Of a stretch of DNA of 64,000 bases, positions 35,909 to 47,813 are shown one piece after another. The notes under the pieces were generated by a model, which saw nothing but the letters and a program-made list of their open reading frames with translations, was not told the origin of the DNA and did no database searches. Made by a program: the position numbers and the translations under genes. The DNA lies in assembly GCF_030272615.1 (NCBI RefSeq), contig NC_081415.1, positions 193,238,695 through 193,302,694 on the forward strand. Reading direction: 5' to 3'. The number at the start of each line of letters is the position of its first letter. Position 1 is the first letter of the stretch. The DNA is from Cryptomeria japonica. Taxonomy: Eukaryota > Streptophyta > Pinopsida > Cupressales > Cupressaceae.

Positions 35909-36675
35909 ATGGTCGAAATTGATGAAGGAAAGGAGGAAAATACCCCAACATTTAAAAATACCCCTTTCTTAAAGGAGTTTAAGGATGTTTTTCCAGAAGA
36001 ACTACCCGGTTTACCCCCTAAGAGAAAGTTTGACTTTTCTATCGAAGTACTCCCAGGAGCTGAACCAGTATCAAAGGCACCTTACCGAATGAACACAACC
36101 GAATTACAAGAGCTCAAAATGCAATTAGAGGAACTTTTAGCTAAGGGATTAATAAGGCCAAGTGTATCACCATGGGGAGCGCCAGTTTTATTTGTTAAGA
36201 AGAAGGATGGAACCTTAAGGCTATGCATCAACTATAGGATGTTGAACAAAGTCACCATAAAGAATAGGTATCCCTTACCTCGCATAGAGGACCTTTTTGA
36301 CCAAATGAAAGGAGCGGCAGTTTTCTCAAAGATAGATCTTCAGTCAGGGTATCATCAACTCAGAATTAAGGAAGAAGACATTCCGAAGACAGCTTTCAGG
36401 ATGAGATATGGACATTATGAATTCACAGTAGTTCCTTTTGGAGTAACTAATGCCCCAGCTGCATTCATGAACCTGATGAATAGTGTATTCCACGACTACT
36501 TGGATAAGTTTGTTTTGGTATTTTTGGATGACATATTGATTTATTCTAGAAATGAAGAGGAACATTTAGCGCACCTACAAATTGTTTTGCAAAGATTGAG
36601 AGAACATAAGTTATATGGAAAATTGTCCAAATGTGCCTTCTTTGAGGAAAAGATTCACTATCTTGGGCATATAAT
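35909..36675 (+). pseudogene. Chromovirus pol, copy 2 (truncated in RT)
   Basis: Starts like copy 1 and keeps the RT palm with FLDDILIYS. The element homology ends after LGHII at 36675, so the thumb, RNase H, integrase and chromodomain are gone. The open frame runs on to 36856 only because it enters unrelated sequence. Substitutions against copy 1 include LCINYR for LCIDYR and DLQSGYHQ for DLRSGYHQ; the first falls at a conserved Asp of RT motif A/B surroundings. Confidence 0.9.
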
Positions 36676-37731
36676 TGGAAACCAACAACCTTGTCTTCAT
36701 GAAAGGATGTGTTGGGTCTACATTAGACTTGGATGGAGTCGGAGGTTTGGGAGAGATTACCAAGGTAACCCAGTGGATGGGGACCGGGACCTATGGAGGC
36801 CTATCAGGGTAACCATACCAAGCTATGTGATGAAACTCTTCCCTTATGTTCACTAGTATGCAATTTGTGTTTCTTTTGCTTGGAGCACCATTGTGGATAT
36901 CATATCTGGTTGTTTATTCTTTTTGTGAGTACTTGATATTCATGTTAGATCATGTGACACTTATGATGGTTTGCGAGTATTTAGTTTCATTGGTTCTCTA
37001 GTTGTTCTCTTGTTTTCCTTCATATCATGTTTCAAATGGATCCTCTTTCTTCTTCTTGGATCATTCATGTATCTCATGGACCTTATGTGGTCACTTGTAT
37101 TATTTTCTTTTGTACACCTCGATGGCAATATGTATTGATGTGAACCTTATGTATTTTTCACCTATTATTTATTAGAAGGGTCTTGCATTTGAAGCAGACC
37201 CAAAGATGTAGCCCATTAGGGGTGAACTCCAATATCAATTTTAGTGTTGTATGGTGTATGTGTTCATTTCGTTCCTTTTTATTTAGAGTGTATGAATGAC
37301 ATTATGGTTAAAATATATAATATAATTTAAAGGATATTAATCTTATTGCATGTAGATGTGGTAATATGGATTATGATGGATGTAGCTGAATGATGTAATG
37401 TAGCTAATATCATATGTATATATTGAATCATGCTAGTTAATTCTCTTATGGGATTTTATTTCTATGTCCTTGTGGTAATCATTTTATCATGAGTAGGTTT
37501 AATGATTCTCATTGTTAATTGGATTACTAAATCTCAGTGTTCATTAGATTTATCGAGAAATCTTCGTTGGAAACCCTTTAAGTGTGTAAGTTAAGTCTTT
37601 CACTTGTGCAAATGTTATTGCAATATTTAATTTAATGCATCTTTAAGTTCTTTAATGTTTAAATAAAATTATTTGTACTCTTTTCGACAGTTTTAGTTGA
37701 ATCCATTACGGTTTCTTGGCAGGGCATTACA
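36676..37731 (-). mobile_element. Inverted fragment of long LTR (TGTAATGCCC family)
   Basis: On the minus strand it starts TGTAATGCCCTGCCAAGAAA at 37731 and resembles 41520-42620 on the plus strand, including matching text around 'gaagcagacccaaagatgtagccc' and 'cttgtcttcatgaaagg'. It is fused at 36675 to the truncated chromovirus and at 37731/37732 to the Tat-like LTR, so both edges are recombination or insertion junctions. Confidence 0.75.
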
Positions 37732-38751
37732 AATTGATTGAATTGTGTACTGAAAAAGTGATGAAGAATTGATTATAACTTGAGATCAGAATATGGGATG
37801 AAGTTGTGCACTTGGATCTGGTAGTAATATGTCAAGATGAAGTCGCCCTGCCAATTTGAGGAAAAGTTGCTTAGACCATGGCGGGAATGTACACAGTCCT
37901 CTAAAAAATCCACAAAATGAAAAGGGTTTTTTCGCCTCTGCAAATGAAGCCCGAATCTGAAAGTACAGTTGCGCTCTTGCAACCTACACATAGAAAAGAG
38001 AGGAAAATGGGTTGGGATTAGGGGTTTTTCTTTAGGTCAAACCCCAGTTTTGAAATTAACTAATTAATAAAAGAAAGTAGTTGCAAGTAGATGTAAATGA
38101 AAGACTGAATTGTAAACCACCTCAAGGGAGGTTGTAGTAGCAATGTTGATAGAAGTGCTTGTGTGGAATTTAATTTTGAAATAAATCTCATCTTCAATGG
38201 TTGAATCCTTGAATTGAATGCAACACCTAGCCTTGAAGGGAGCCTATAGAATGCTCAATGCTTGAAAATAATGCTTGAATTCTCTTGAATTCTTGATCAC
38301 TTATGCAACTTGACACACTCCATTCTTATCCAACTTCAACCTTCTTAACTTATGCAAATGAGAGGATGAATACTCCTTAAATACATGTTAGTGGATTTTA
38401 TTTTCATCATGGGCTGACATCGGGGGAGTTTCCCTCCCGATGAAAAACCAACAATGCAACCCTAGGAAGGGTCCTGCCTTAAAATAGGGCAGGGATAGGG
38501 CTGTCATGCCCCTGTCCTAGGAGGAAAAGGCCTCCATGCCCCTATGCAAGTGGGGACAGTGGTGTCACACCCTTGTCTTACCCCTTTCTCCAGGACAAAG
38601 TGCGGACGGGGTGATGCAGAGGCCAAGGAAGAAGTTGTTTCTGAAGGCTAAGCAATCTCTGGTCTTCGATCAGGCTAGAGGATTCGATCTCGCGTGCATG
38701 ATACTCCTAATGCAGTAAAAAACTCCTAGGGTCGCAATTTATGACACTACA
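37732..38751 (-). mobile_element. Tat-like 5' LTR fragment
   Basis: Minus strand begins TGTAGTGTCATAAATTGCGA at 38751 and matches 15551-16572. The terminal 230 bp or so of the LTR (the part that would abut a PBS) are missing at the 37732 junction. No PPT follows 38751; instead a microsatellite does. This suits the 5' LTR of the minus-strand Tat-like element whose gag is at 20470, with the intervening DNA being nested insertions. Confidence 0.7.
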
Positions 38752-38984
38752 GTATGTATATAAATATACATATATATATACACACATATATATACATATA
38801 TATACACACATATATACACACATATATATACACACATATATATAGACACACACACACACACATATATTTATATATGTGTGTGTGTGTGCATATGTGTATG
38901 GATTTATGTATATATATGTGTATATATATGTGTATATATATGTATATATATACATACATGCATATATACATATGTATGTATATG

Positions 38985-39018
<34 letters not shown>

Positions 39019-39080
39019 TGTATGTATGTATGTATGTATCTATATATGTATGTATGCATATGTATATATGTGTATATTAA
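38752..39080. repeat. GTAT/TATA/CACA microsatellite
   Basis: A long alternating purine-pyrimidine tract with 'tatatacacaca' and a run of at least ten 'gtat' units (38989-39040). Six reading frames stay open through it purely because of the repeat, so none is a gene. It starts with GTATG, the possible target duplication of the Tat-like element. Confidence 0.95.
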
Positions 39081-40130
39081 TTTTATTACATGCAAGTGAA
39101 TGTATTTAAATTAGCTCATCACAAATTTAAATAAAACTTATGATAAAAATTTCTAATCAAATTGTACCAAAATAATAAGACAATTAAGACCCTTACACAA
39201 CACACAAGTAGACACATACAACATAGCCAGACCATCAGATTTTGCAGGTATGTGGCACTCCGATCAGGATAACACTAGACAAAAGACTTTTCTTTTATAT
39301 TGAAAAAGGGTAAGGTTTAGAGAAATGTACCTTATGCTATCTCAAACCTGAGGACCGGGTGGAGTCAATGCCTTGTACTTGAAACTTGCATAACACCAAA
39401 CGTTTTCAATTGCGTATACATATAAAAATACTCAAACAAGTGAAAGAGAATCACAACATCACATCTTGCTCACAAGTGAGTGACGTGACATCGTCTCATT
39501 TACCCCCATATAGTCATACAAGATATATAACATATAGATATTCTTGAATATGATACTCATTTAACACAATCGTGAAGTAAAGATTAGCACAACACATGTC
39601 ATCATATTCCAAGATAGTAAACCATACCTACTAATTAACATGTAATCATGAATGAATCGACATAAAACCGTAACATCATGACCATGCTCTAAATATATCA
39701 CCGTCGAATTTAGAAGCATAATTTATTAATTAACATCATAACATATCTCAAACAAGCGGAATTCAATCATTACTAAGGAAGTCAAAATAACACATAAGAT
39801 TCATTACCATCTAACATAACTATCATGAAAATGATTCCTAGAGAGGCATTACAATAAAAGACAACAAAATACCTTTGAATGTTAGATAACAACAAGATTT
39901 GCAGTAGCTACATCTTCTTCTATAAGTTTGTGTTGTTCTTCTTATAGTTCTGGGCACATTTTTATAAAAGCTTACTCAAGTCAAGTATCTTCACACGGAT
40001 TCGTGCTCTCTTGCTATAGTCTTCTCCATAGAAGAATAGACACTACTTACTGTTGTTGAAATTCCATTCACACTAATAACAAAAATGAAAAACAACCTAA
40101 CAAACAATGGAGAAGATAGAGTGGCATATA
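39081..40130. other. AT-rich DNA with possible LTR end
   Basis: No gene seen. On the minus strand TGTAATGCCTCTCTAGGAAT at about 39857 resembles the start of the TGTAATGCC LTR family, so part of 39081-39857 may be a decayed LTR. The DNA between 39858 and 40130 may be the leader of the copia element whose PBS is at 40131. Confidence 0.35.
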
Positions 40131-40142
40131 GGCTCTAATACC
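40131..40142 (-). other. Copia primer binding site (mutated)
   Basis: Minus strand reads TGGTATTAGAGC, one base from the canonical TGGTATCAGAGC, a few bases inside the copia LTR end. This identifies the neighbouring LTR as a 5' LTR. Confidence 0.7.
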
Positions 40143-40146
40143 AAAA

Positions 40147-40446
40147 TAAAAAATAGAGAAACAAAATAGAGAAGAAGAAATATAATAGGTAAAAGAAAGA
40201 ACACATAATAATTCTTATTGATCAAATAATGTCCATTTATACAGCATTGAGTTAAAACAACTTTCCTACAAACTGGCTAAAGAAACTGACAATTAACTGT
40301 GAACATTGATAACAAACTATAGATGGTGGACTTGTAAGTAGAGAGTTTTATACCAAATTGAATACTATTGCTAAGAAACTAGAAGATGAAATACATGTGC
40401 ATTTCATTTGCCACATCCACATCAACTATTATTACTTATTCTAACA
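40147..40446 (-). mobile_element. Ty1/copia 5' LTR
   Basis: About 300 bp, minus strand from TGTTAGAATAAGTAATA at 40446. Clear match to the copia LTRs at 12223-12527 and 56332-56636 (shared 'acacataataattcttatt' and 'aaactatagatggtggactt'). Followed by a PBS and not preceded by a polypurine tract. It could be the 5' partner of the gag/3' LTR at 12.2-13.8 kb, split by nested insertions. Confidence 0.7.
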
Positions 40447-41185
40447 TGTGTATCATGGATTAGCATATTTAAGCCGAGAGGCTTCCTACGCTCATCTCAA
40501 GAGCTAAGTTGTCAACAATAACTCCTGCTACAAGAAAATGAATGGTCTATGTTGTGAGCTACTAGCATTTGAAATATTAAGCACCCAAAAATTGCATGCG
40601 AAGAGGTTTTTTAATTATTTATATGCAAATGATTTGCTAGATAAAAAGATACACAAACTCCTCCCATGGCATCTTCTTATGATTCTAAATTATGCTCTAG
40701 GTTGAGATTGAGGAGATGAATCTACTTATAGATGTAGTTTTGAAATATTTCTTCCAAATCTATTTATTAAACATCACCTTCCCCATTACCTGATCCAAAC
40801 AGCTTCCCCAAATGAGATGATTTTGCATACATCAATGACAACATTTCCTAGTAGCAATAATGTCCAGCAATATCCCCCTTTTGCATTGATGGAAATATAT
40901 GTTCATGTGAAAAACAATCAATGCAAAGAAAGAAAAACATCTACAATAGACTCCCCCTAAGATCAAGTAGATAAAACCATTTTTCACATGCTTCTCTCCC
41001 CCTCTGACAACAATGCCAAAGATCTCAAAATAGAAAACTCTCCTCCCTTTGATAAACAAATCATGATTCTTTCACCCATAAATAGATAACCAATCCAACA
41101 GACTACTCCGCCAAAGGAGCAACACCAACTCATCAATCTGGATGAAAGGAATAAGACTGTGGAGACCACCGGATTGACGCAACTC
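40447..41185 (-). mobile_element. Copia 3' region with PPT (second family)
   Basis: Downstream of the RNase H stop on the minus strand. It carries purine blocks such as 'cagagggggagagaag' and a PPT-like CAAAAGGGGGATATTGCTGGAC at about 40888-40866, a layout typical of SIRE/Maximus-type copia 3' ends. LTR sequence probably starts near 40870 and is truncated by 40447. Short ORFs here (41187-40984, 41059-40832) are non-coding by this reading. Confidence 0.55.
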
Positions 41186-41192
41186 AATGCAT

Positions 41193-41510
41193 CTAGTTCT
41201 CATCGAGAGGGGTGGATACCTCTAACTTGTCTCTCAAATAGACAAATGTATCTATAGGCAAAGGCTTAATGAAAATATCAACACTCTTTTCCTTTGTAGA
41301 CACATAATCCAACTTCACTTCTTCTTCATTGAATTTTTCTCTCAAGTAATGATATTTGATTGACACATGTTTAGTCTTTGAATGTTGCATTAGATTCTTT
41401 GACATTTTAATAATACTGTAATTATCAGAGTATATGATAGTCATCTCATCATAGATAACTTTGATATCCTTCAATATTTTCTTCATCCAAACTACGTGAG
41501 TGCAGCTACC
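41193..41510 (-). pseudogene. Ty1/copia RNase H C-terminal fragment
   Basis: Minus frame contains IYSDNYSIIKMSKN, KTKHVSIKYHYLREK and EKSVDIFIKPLP, the classic end of copia RNase H (DNxSAIxLxxN, TKHIDIxxHFIRE, ADIFTKPL). It stops at 41193 in the expected place. The N-terminal side is lost where another LTR begins at 41520, so only the last 97 or so codons of pol remain. Confidence 0.9.
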
Positions 41511-41519
41511 AGGAGCAAT

Positions 41520-43300
41520 TATAATGCCCCATCAAGAAACCCTATAGAATTACACTAAAACTCTCGAAAAGAGTGCAAATAGTTTTTTTTTTTAACATTA
41601 ATGAGTTAAGAGTTTCATTAAAATAAACATTGCACAAGAAGAATATTTATCTTAAACTCCTAAAGGGTTTCAAACAAAGATTACTTATTTAATCTAAAGA
41701 ATATTAAGGTTAATTAACCCAATAACAATGAGATTGATTTAACCATTTCAGAATGGAAATTCTACAACATGAACATAGCAATTAAATTTCATTAAGACAT
41801 TAAAGCAAGGTTGAATACATAAAACAACCACAAATTACATTAAACAATTTAACCATAATGTCATTCATATATTCAAAATTAAAAGGAACAAGACGAACAG
41901 ATAAACACATACACCATACAACACAAGTTGATAACGGAGTTCACCCCTATTGGGCTATGTCTCTGGGTCTGCTTCAAGTGCAAGACCATTCTATTAAATG
42001 AAAGATGAATTATACAAAGGTTTACATTAATTACATCCTTTCATCAAAACATACATAAACATATAATACATATGACCACAAAGGCTCCAAGAGATACATG
42101 AATGATCCGAAAAGAGAAAGAGGATCCATCTAAAACATGGAATGGAGTAAATACAAAAGAATATCTAGAGCACGTACCAAACTAACTCCATGTAATCCAT
42201 GACTAAGCATCACATGGTCTAACATGAATATTGGATATGCACATAAAGCATGAACATAGTGATATGAGTTCCATAATGGTGCTCCAAGAAAAATCAACAC
42301 CAGACTGCACTCCAGTGAACATAAGGGAAGAACATATGGTATAACATGACATTGGATCATCTCACAAAACCTACAAATACTACCAGATAATAATTCACAA
42401 AGAATACCTGGTGACATCTACAAGTCTACACAACCATGCACATAAGAGAAGAGTGTTAGCACATAGTTTGGCATGGTTATTTGGGCAAGCCTCCATAGGC
42501 CCTGACCCCCATCATGGGTTATCTTGGTAGCCTCTCCTAAACTCCCAGTCCCATCCAAGCTCTCTATGGAACCAAGCTAACCTTTCATGAAGACAAGGTA
42601 GATGGTTTGCCATTCCAGGCCTTCCCACTGCAACCTAAGTATATACTAGCAATCAACCATGAGTAGGGTGCAATTAATCTTGATTAATGTTTGTTAAACC
42701 CAACCCCCATTTTTTAAATAAGTTATCACTTATTACTCAACTTCTGATGGGTTATCCTGATAACAACTTGGGTGTGGCCCCCACTTAAAATCCACTCTCT
42801 CTTATGACACCACAATCCTATTGAACTCTAAGGTACGACTCATGATACCAAAATACTTAAGGAGTTTAGACACAATAATAGTTCACTTGATCACACAAAT
42901 CTAGTTCCTAGGTTGAGTAAACTAGAGGACTTAATTGAATCACGAAAGGACACTATAATAGATAAACAACACCAAAAGCATTACATATAACAATTAACTA
43001 AATGATTTGCACATAAACTTAATCATAAGCCAAACACATAGGCAAACCAAGATAATACTTCAATACATAAAAGAATCCAATAATGTTGTTTATCATTTAT
43101 CTCAATTGACCAAGTTACTAAAATTATAAAATTCATCAATAAATTAATTACTACAATAATATTCACAATTACAATAGTAGTAATTTCAATTTAAAAATAA
43201 TTCCTTAATTACCCATTTAAAGACTTCCGCAACATAATAAATAATCAGTTCATAAGATGAAAATACATAATTAAAAATGGAGAGCAAAAAGGCAAACCTA
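41520..43300 (+). mobile_element. Long LTR, TATAATGCCCC variant
   Basis: Starts 'tataatgccccatcaagaaa' (the expected TG is TA) and is related to LTRs at 13800 and 57909 and to the inverted fragment 36676-37731. Shared text includes 'cacccctattgggctatg' and 'ttcatgaagacaaggtag'. The right end is uncertain; similarity is convincing to about 42650 and weaker to 43300. ORF 42417-42130 minus lies within it and is not a gene. Confidence 0.6.
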
Positions 43301-44980
43301 ACTGAGTGAATTCATACAAAATATGCGGATTGTGAAGATAGGGAATTCAATAGAGGTTAATGTAGGTAGGCATTCCATGAAGGGTATCAAATAATTTATT
43401 TTGCAAAAGAAACCTCCATAGGTTTGGAATTCCTAAAGGAGTTGGCAATTATTTGTGGATTTATCGATATGAAAACAAACTCTGTGAAAATTAGGGCTTC
43501 GATCAAAAAAGAATGGGAGACCGAAATCATCACAAGATTCACCCATAGAATTATTTATTGTAATCTTAGCGACCAAAGAGGAAAGGGAGAAGGTGTTGAA
43601 AGGTGGACAATGATATATGGATGACAATCATTATTGGAAAGAGATTGCCTATGTCCCCACTATCTATTATGAATTCATTAGGAAAGATGAATGATTTTAA
43701 ATCATTGACAAGTAAGTGAAAGGAGAAAAGGAGGGTGCAAGAAAAAATGGGAAGATTTTGTAGGAAAAATATTAAAAACCTTGTTAAAATAGAAATCCAT
43801 AAAGTAAAAAATAGTGAAAATCTAACAGTTGAAATTTTTTTAATTGTCTTGTATCCCCCTCGGTAATGTTTAAGCATTGATTTTAGAAAATAGGTTGTTT
43901 ACTTCAATGTAGGAAACACTTTCGATGTAATAAATCATAAGTAAAATGTTTTTAAAGTAACGAAAGCATGAATTTTATGCATGAAACATTACATTAACAA
44001 TTACAAGTTTATATGTGGAAGTTTATAACAACAAATAAAATCAACAAACTGTAAAAGAGTAATATATAGCACTATACATATGTGGAGAAACCTTTATAGG
44101 AAAGTACTCCATCATTTACATGTGGCTCAAGAATGTATTAATATTGAACAATAAAGCATATATGCAACACACACTCTCTTCAATTTGATAGCATTTTGAC
44201 AAAAGTCTAGTGTATTTCTAAATCAATTTATTCTAATATCTCTATCTCAAAGCTCCAACTTATAGAACAAATAGGAAAAAAACCCTGGGTCAAAATGGGA
44301 CCCAAATAGCCTCATCAAAAAACTTAATGCTCAACCCACATGACTAAAGTATAAAATGTCTCTCTCAATGTGACAAATATATTGAAAGTAAACCCTAAAC
44401 CAAAATAAAAATGTTGATAAACAAAATATTTGAACTTTTAATTCTAAATAAATAATTTTTAAAATAAATAAACCATAGCATCAAAATAGGGCTTGAAATA
44501 GCCTCATCAAAAAATTTAATGCTCCACCCACATGAATGAACTAGAAAAAGTCACTCCTAATATGACAAATATAATTAATCAAGATAACTCACACACCAAA
44601 ATAGAAATAATTATAAACAAAATCTTTAACATATATAGCACTCTATTATGGGTGTAGCAACTAATATGGTCGAATAATAACTTGCAAGATGCTCTCTAAT
44701 CCTTAAGTGTCATAATTAAATTTTTTGTCGTAATTTTGTGAGGATGTATTTCTATTGCCCTTTTTTCTCTTTTTGTTATAAGGTAGAAATAATTGCCCAC
44801 TTCTTTACTTTGCAACCAAGTCAATGGCCAAAATTTCCTTTAAACAGATAGAAAAAGGAACGACATATTTATCACTTCATTTGGAAGATGTCATGATGAA
44901 TGAATCTATTCACGCAATTTGATTCAAGGATATGATGTTATGTCAATCATATTTAAAGAATGATATGATATTTTTGGTTA
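43301..44980. other. AT-rich DNA, no recognised gene
   Basis: Contains a diverged direct duplication: about 44270-44440 and 44465-44635 share 'atagcctcatcaaaaaa', 'taatgctc' and 'atgacaaatata' at an offset of about 192 bp. ORFs at 43424-43877 on both strands lack motifs and overlap one another. Confidence 0.5.
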
Positions 44981-44989
44981 AAAAATAGC

Positions 44990-46460
44990 GTTAACTAGGG
45001 TGTTGACCCTTTACATAGCCAAAAGGCTATCACAAATTATAAAATGGGCCAAAGGTAGAAAAAAAACCAATCATGGGTACAAACCCCAAACAAACAGGGT
45101 CAAATGGGGAAAACAAACATATCAAACCTGTAACAATCCAACCCAACTCAAGAGTGGGGATAAACACCCAAATCTTGACTAAGGGGGGCATATTTTCCCT
45201 TCAGCCTATGACAAACAATTGTCTAGGAAACAATGTCATTAAGAACATTCAAATAAAAATCAGGCAGGGAGGACTCTGTAGAGTTACTGCAAGAATGCTA
45301 GTGCAGAACAATAACATATTGTTGTTGTAGGAGAGCAACAAGAGCATATCACAAGGAGAAGAGCAGAGTTGTGGACTAGGAGCAACTGATGTAGGATCCA
45401 AAGGGGCAGAAGAGTCCATGACTAGAGTAACATCAGCAATAAGGAGCACCTCATCACGGGAGGAGACATCATCCTCAAGAGAGGAGTCGGTAGAAATAGC
45501 CTTAGAAACATTAACCATCAACTGATCTTCAGTAGAATCCTTCCATCAAGTAGCAGCACCTCTGCGAAGAAAGAGAGAACAGTCTGAATCTAAGTGACAC
45601 ATTGAGAAGCATCCTCTATAGTGAAAGGGGAAGCCCTCATAATCCAATGATTGAGTCGAAAGTCTGTCCCCAACCATTAGAACCACATCCCTAGGAAGGG
45701 GAAGAGATATGTCAATATCAATTAATAGGTAAGGAAAGGTAGAATGATCCATAGAAGTCATGGCATTATCAACCTTCAAGAATATACCAATGGAATTACT
45801 AATAGCCTCGAAACAAGAAGACTTCTAGAAATGGAGGGGAAAATTAGGAAGACGGACTCCAACCGGGTGAAAAGTAAGTGGTTCAATAAGGGGGTTGAAG
45901 GAATTTTTCCAAGGCTTAATAGAGAGAGAGTGATCACCCCAAGCCCACAACTTACCCAAAACCAAATCGCGATCAAGAGTAGAAGTAAAGGAAGCAACAA
46001 AGAAGCCTTTAGCACAAGGAAAAATCTCAATGCCATGAGCAACTAAAGGCTTCCAAGAATCACTCACCCAATGATGAAGGTCTAGAAGAGAAGGCCAGAA
46101 CCCAGTAAATCTACAAACCAAACTGCAACGTTGATAAAACTCAGCATTTTCCACCACCTTAGACTAACCACACACCACAATAGGGGATGTCTTAGCAAAA
46201 TGAAGAGAACGAATTCTCTTGTGAGGAAAAGGAGCAAATCTGGCCACATGGGAAAAGCTTCACCCAGGAGCAAAAAAAGAAGGTTTGGGAGGAACAAGAT
46301 CACCAATAGTAGGGATCTTGGCACCCAAACCCTAGCATTAGCACCCACAACTATAGAAGGACCATCCACAGTAGTAGAAACTCCCTTTACAATAGGCGGA
46401 GTGGCCACAACTCCAGTACCCGTAGCAACATCCACGAGTGGAGGAAACTCACCCTAAATG
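44990..46460 (-). pseudogene. LINE (L1-type) ORF1 remnant
   Basis: Minus frame 46157-45825 reads WVSDSWKPLVAHGIEIFPCA then KGFFVASF, LGKLWAWGDHSLSIKPW and PVGVRLPNFPLHF, the DUF4283 domain of plant L1 ORF1. The next frame (45779-45546) has YLLIDIDISLPLPRDVVL, then GFPFHYRGCFSMCHLDSDC, corresponding to the following CCHC-like zinc knuckle. Frameshifts separate the N-terminal piece (46435-46082). No endonuclease or RT is present. From about 45240 down to 44990 the sequence may be the element's 3' part. ORF1 encodes the RNA-binding partner of a LINE; this copy is dead. Confidence 0.8.
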
Positions 46461-47580
46461 TGAGAACCGTCGGGCAGAACATCCACCTCCCCAACGATAG
46501 ACTGAGGCAAAGGGGCCACCAACGCCGTTGTGGAGAAAGGAGCAGACACCGGAATAGAAGAGGCCCCAAACAAACGTAGAGCAAGGGATTCATTGGGCAG
46601 AGCGGGAGAGATGTCCACTTCAAAATTTGTTTCAGATAAGTTGGTGGATGTTATTTCCATGAATGATATCTTTTGGATTTTATGGTAATTATATCTTTTT
46701 ACTTTTTTAATTTTTATATTATATTTAGTCATTGAAATACTCCTTGTCTCGGGCTTGAACAAATATTGTCACAATTTGATATATTTAACAATTCGAGATT
46801 GGTTTGATTTATTGTATTCAATAAAAAAAGATCAAATTAAGTTTTGTAATTGTTTTAACTTTCATATATTTTTTTACTATAATAGAAAATTTATATTTTT
46901 TTTTTATGTTTAATTTTTTGTTTTTAGTTGAATTGTAGTTCTCTTTATAGTTCAAATTATTATCTTTAAAAATATATTATAAACAATTTAAATTAATAAA
47001 TTTTAATTTGAATTATATTTATCTTTATAGTTAATATTGTTATCCTAAAAAGTATGAATATTTTTTTATTTTTAAGAAATAATAATTTGATTGAATTAGA
47101 ATAAATAATGTGTGGTAATCACCTCTCATTGATATAAACAATATAAATGGTGGGATGCCACATGAAATAGGCATTAGTTTGAGGGGGCTAAAACTCTATT
47201 TTTAAGGAAGAGGTGGTCCCATGAAAAGATATATTTTTTTGCTATGGAGATTATTTGGAAATTTTTACAAAAAAAATAGAACCCCTACTTTTTAGGCTTG
47301 AAAACTTAAGCCCCTGAAAATGGGGTGTACCTAAGAATTGCCCAACCAACTTTAAAATACATTATTCCATTTATAAATTATATAAATTTTTTTAAAAAAA
47401 GTAAAATTAAGTAAATTAGAATTGATGTGCACTACAAAATTCATGATATCCTTAAATCGAGGAGCCTAAAAAATCACAGTTCAATCTCAAATCTTTTTTT
47501 TTTTTTTTAAAGAAAGCCCCTCCATGGACCCCGTACTTTTCTTAACGGCAACAGTTCAGCGAGAAAATCTCGCGCGATTG
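46461..47580. other. AT-rich spacer
   Basis: The first 300 bases may be the 5' part of the LINE (minus frames 46762-46387). From 46660 to 47580 it is AT-rich with no frame, repeat or RNA feature recognised. It forms the distal upstream region of the small gene at 47814. Confidence 0.45.
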
Positions 47581-47588
47581 CCCGATAA

Positions 47589-47675
47589 AACGATGTCATC
47601 ACTGCTTACCTAAGAGTATCGGTAGAGAGGCAATCAGATTTGTTTCAACGATGTCATCACTGCTTACGTAAGAGT
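47589..47675 (+). promoter_or_regulatory. Paired 29-bp direct repeats upstream of small gene
   Basis: Two 29-bp copies beginning 'aacgatgtcatcactgctta', at 47589-47617 and 47647-47675, exactly 58 bp apart with one mismatch. In the second copy the change makes the palindrome CTTACGTAAG, which holds a TACGTA core of the kind bound by plant bZIP factors. Both lie within about 100 bp of the TATA box, so they may be an enhancer-like pair. Confidence 0.6.
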
Positions 47676-47690
47676 CAAGAGGATTGTCAT

Positions 47691-47698
47691 TATATAAA
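47691..47698 (+). promoter_or_regulatory. TATA box of small gene
   Basis: TATATAAA in context 'cattatataaaggccg'. A start site about 25-35 bp downstream would give a 5' leader of roughly 90 nt before ATG 47814. The leader has short repeats 'taacgagatc' at 47757 and 47784. Confidence 0.65.
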
Positions 47699-47813
47699 GG
47701 CCGACTACCTCAATCCTTTACTTCATACCACCAGTCTGAAGAATGTGTTGGGTAGGTAACGAGATCAACTGTTGAGAGGTAGCTAACGAGATCTCTTTCT
47801 CTTGAGAGTAAAA

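Noticed and set aside
45744-46457. Plus-strand ORFs across the LINE region
   Set aside because: Antisense to the DUF4283 frame, with no motifs of their own.
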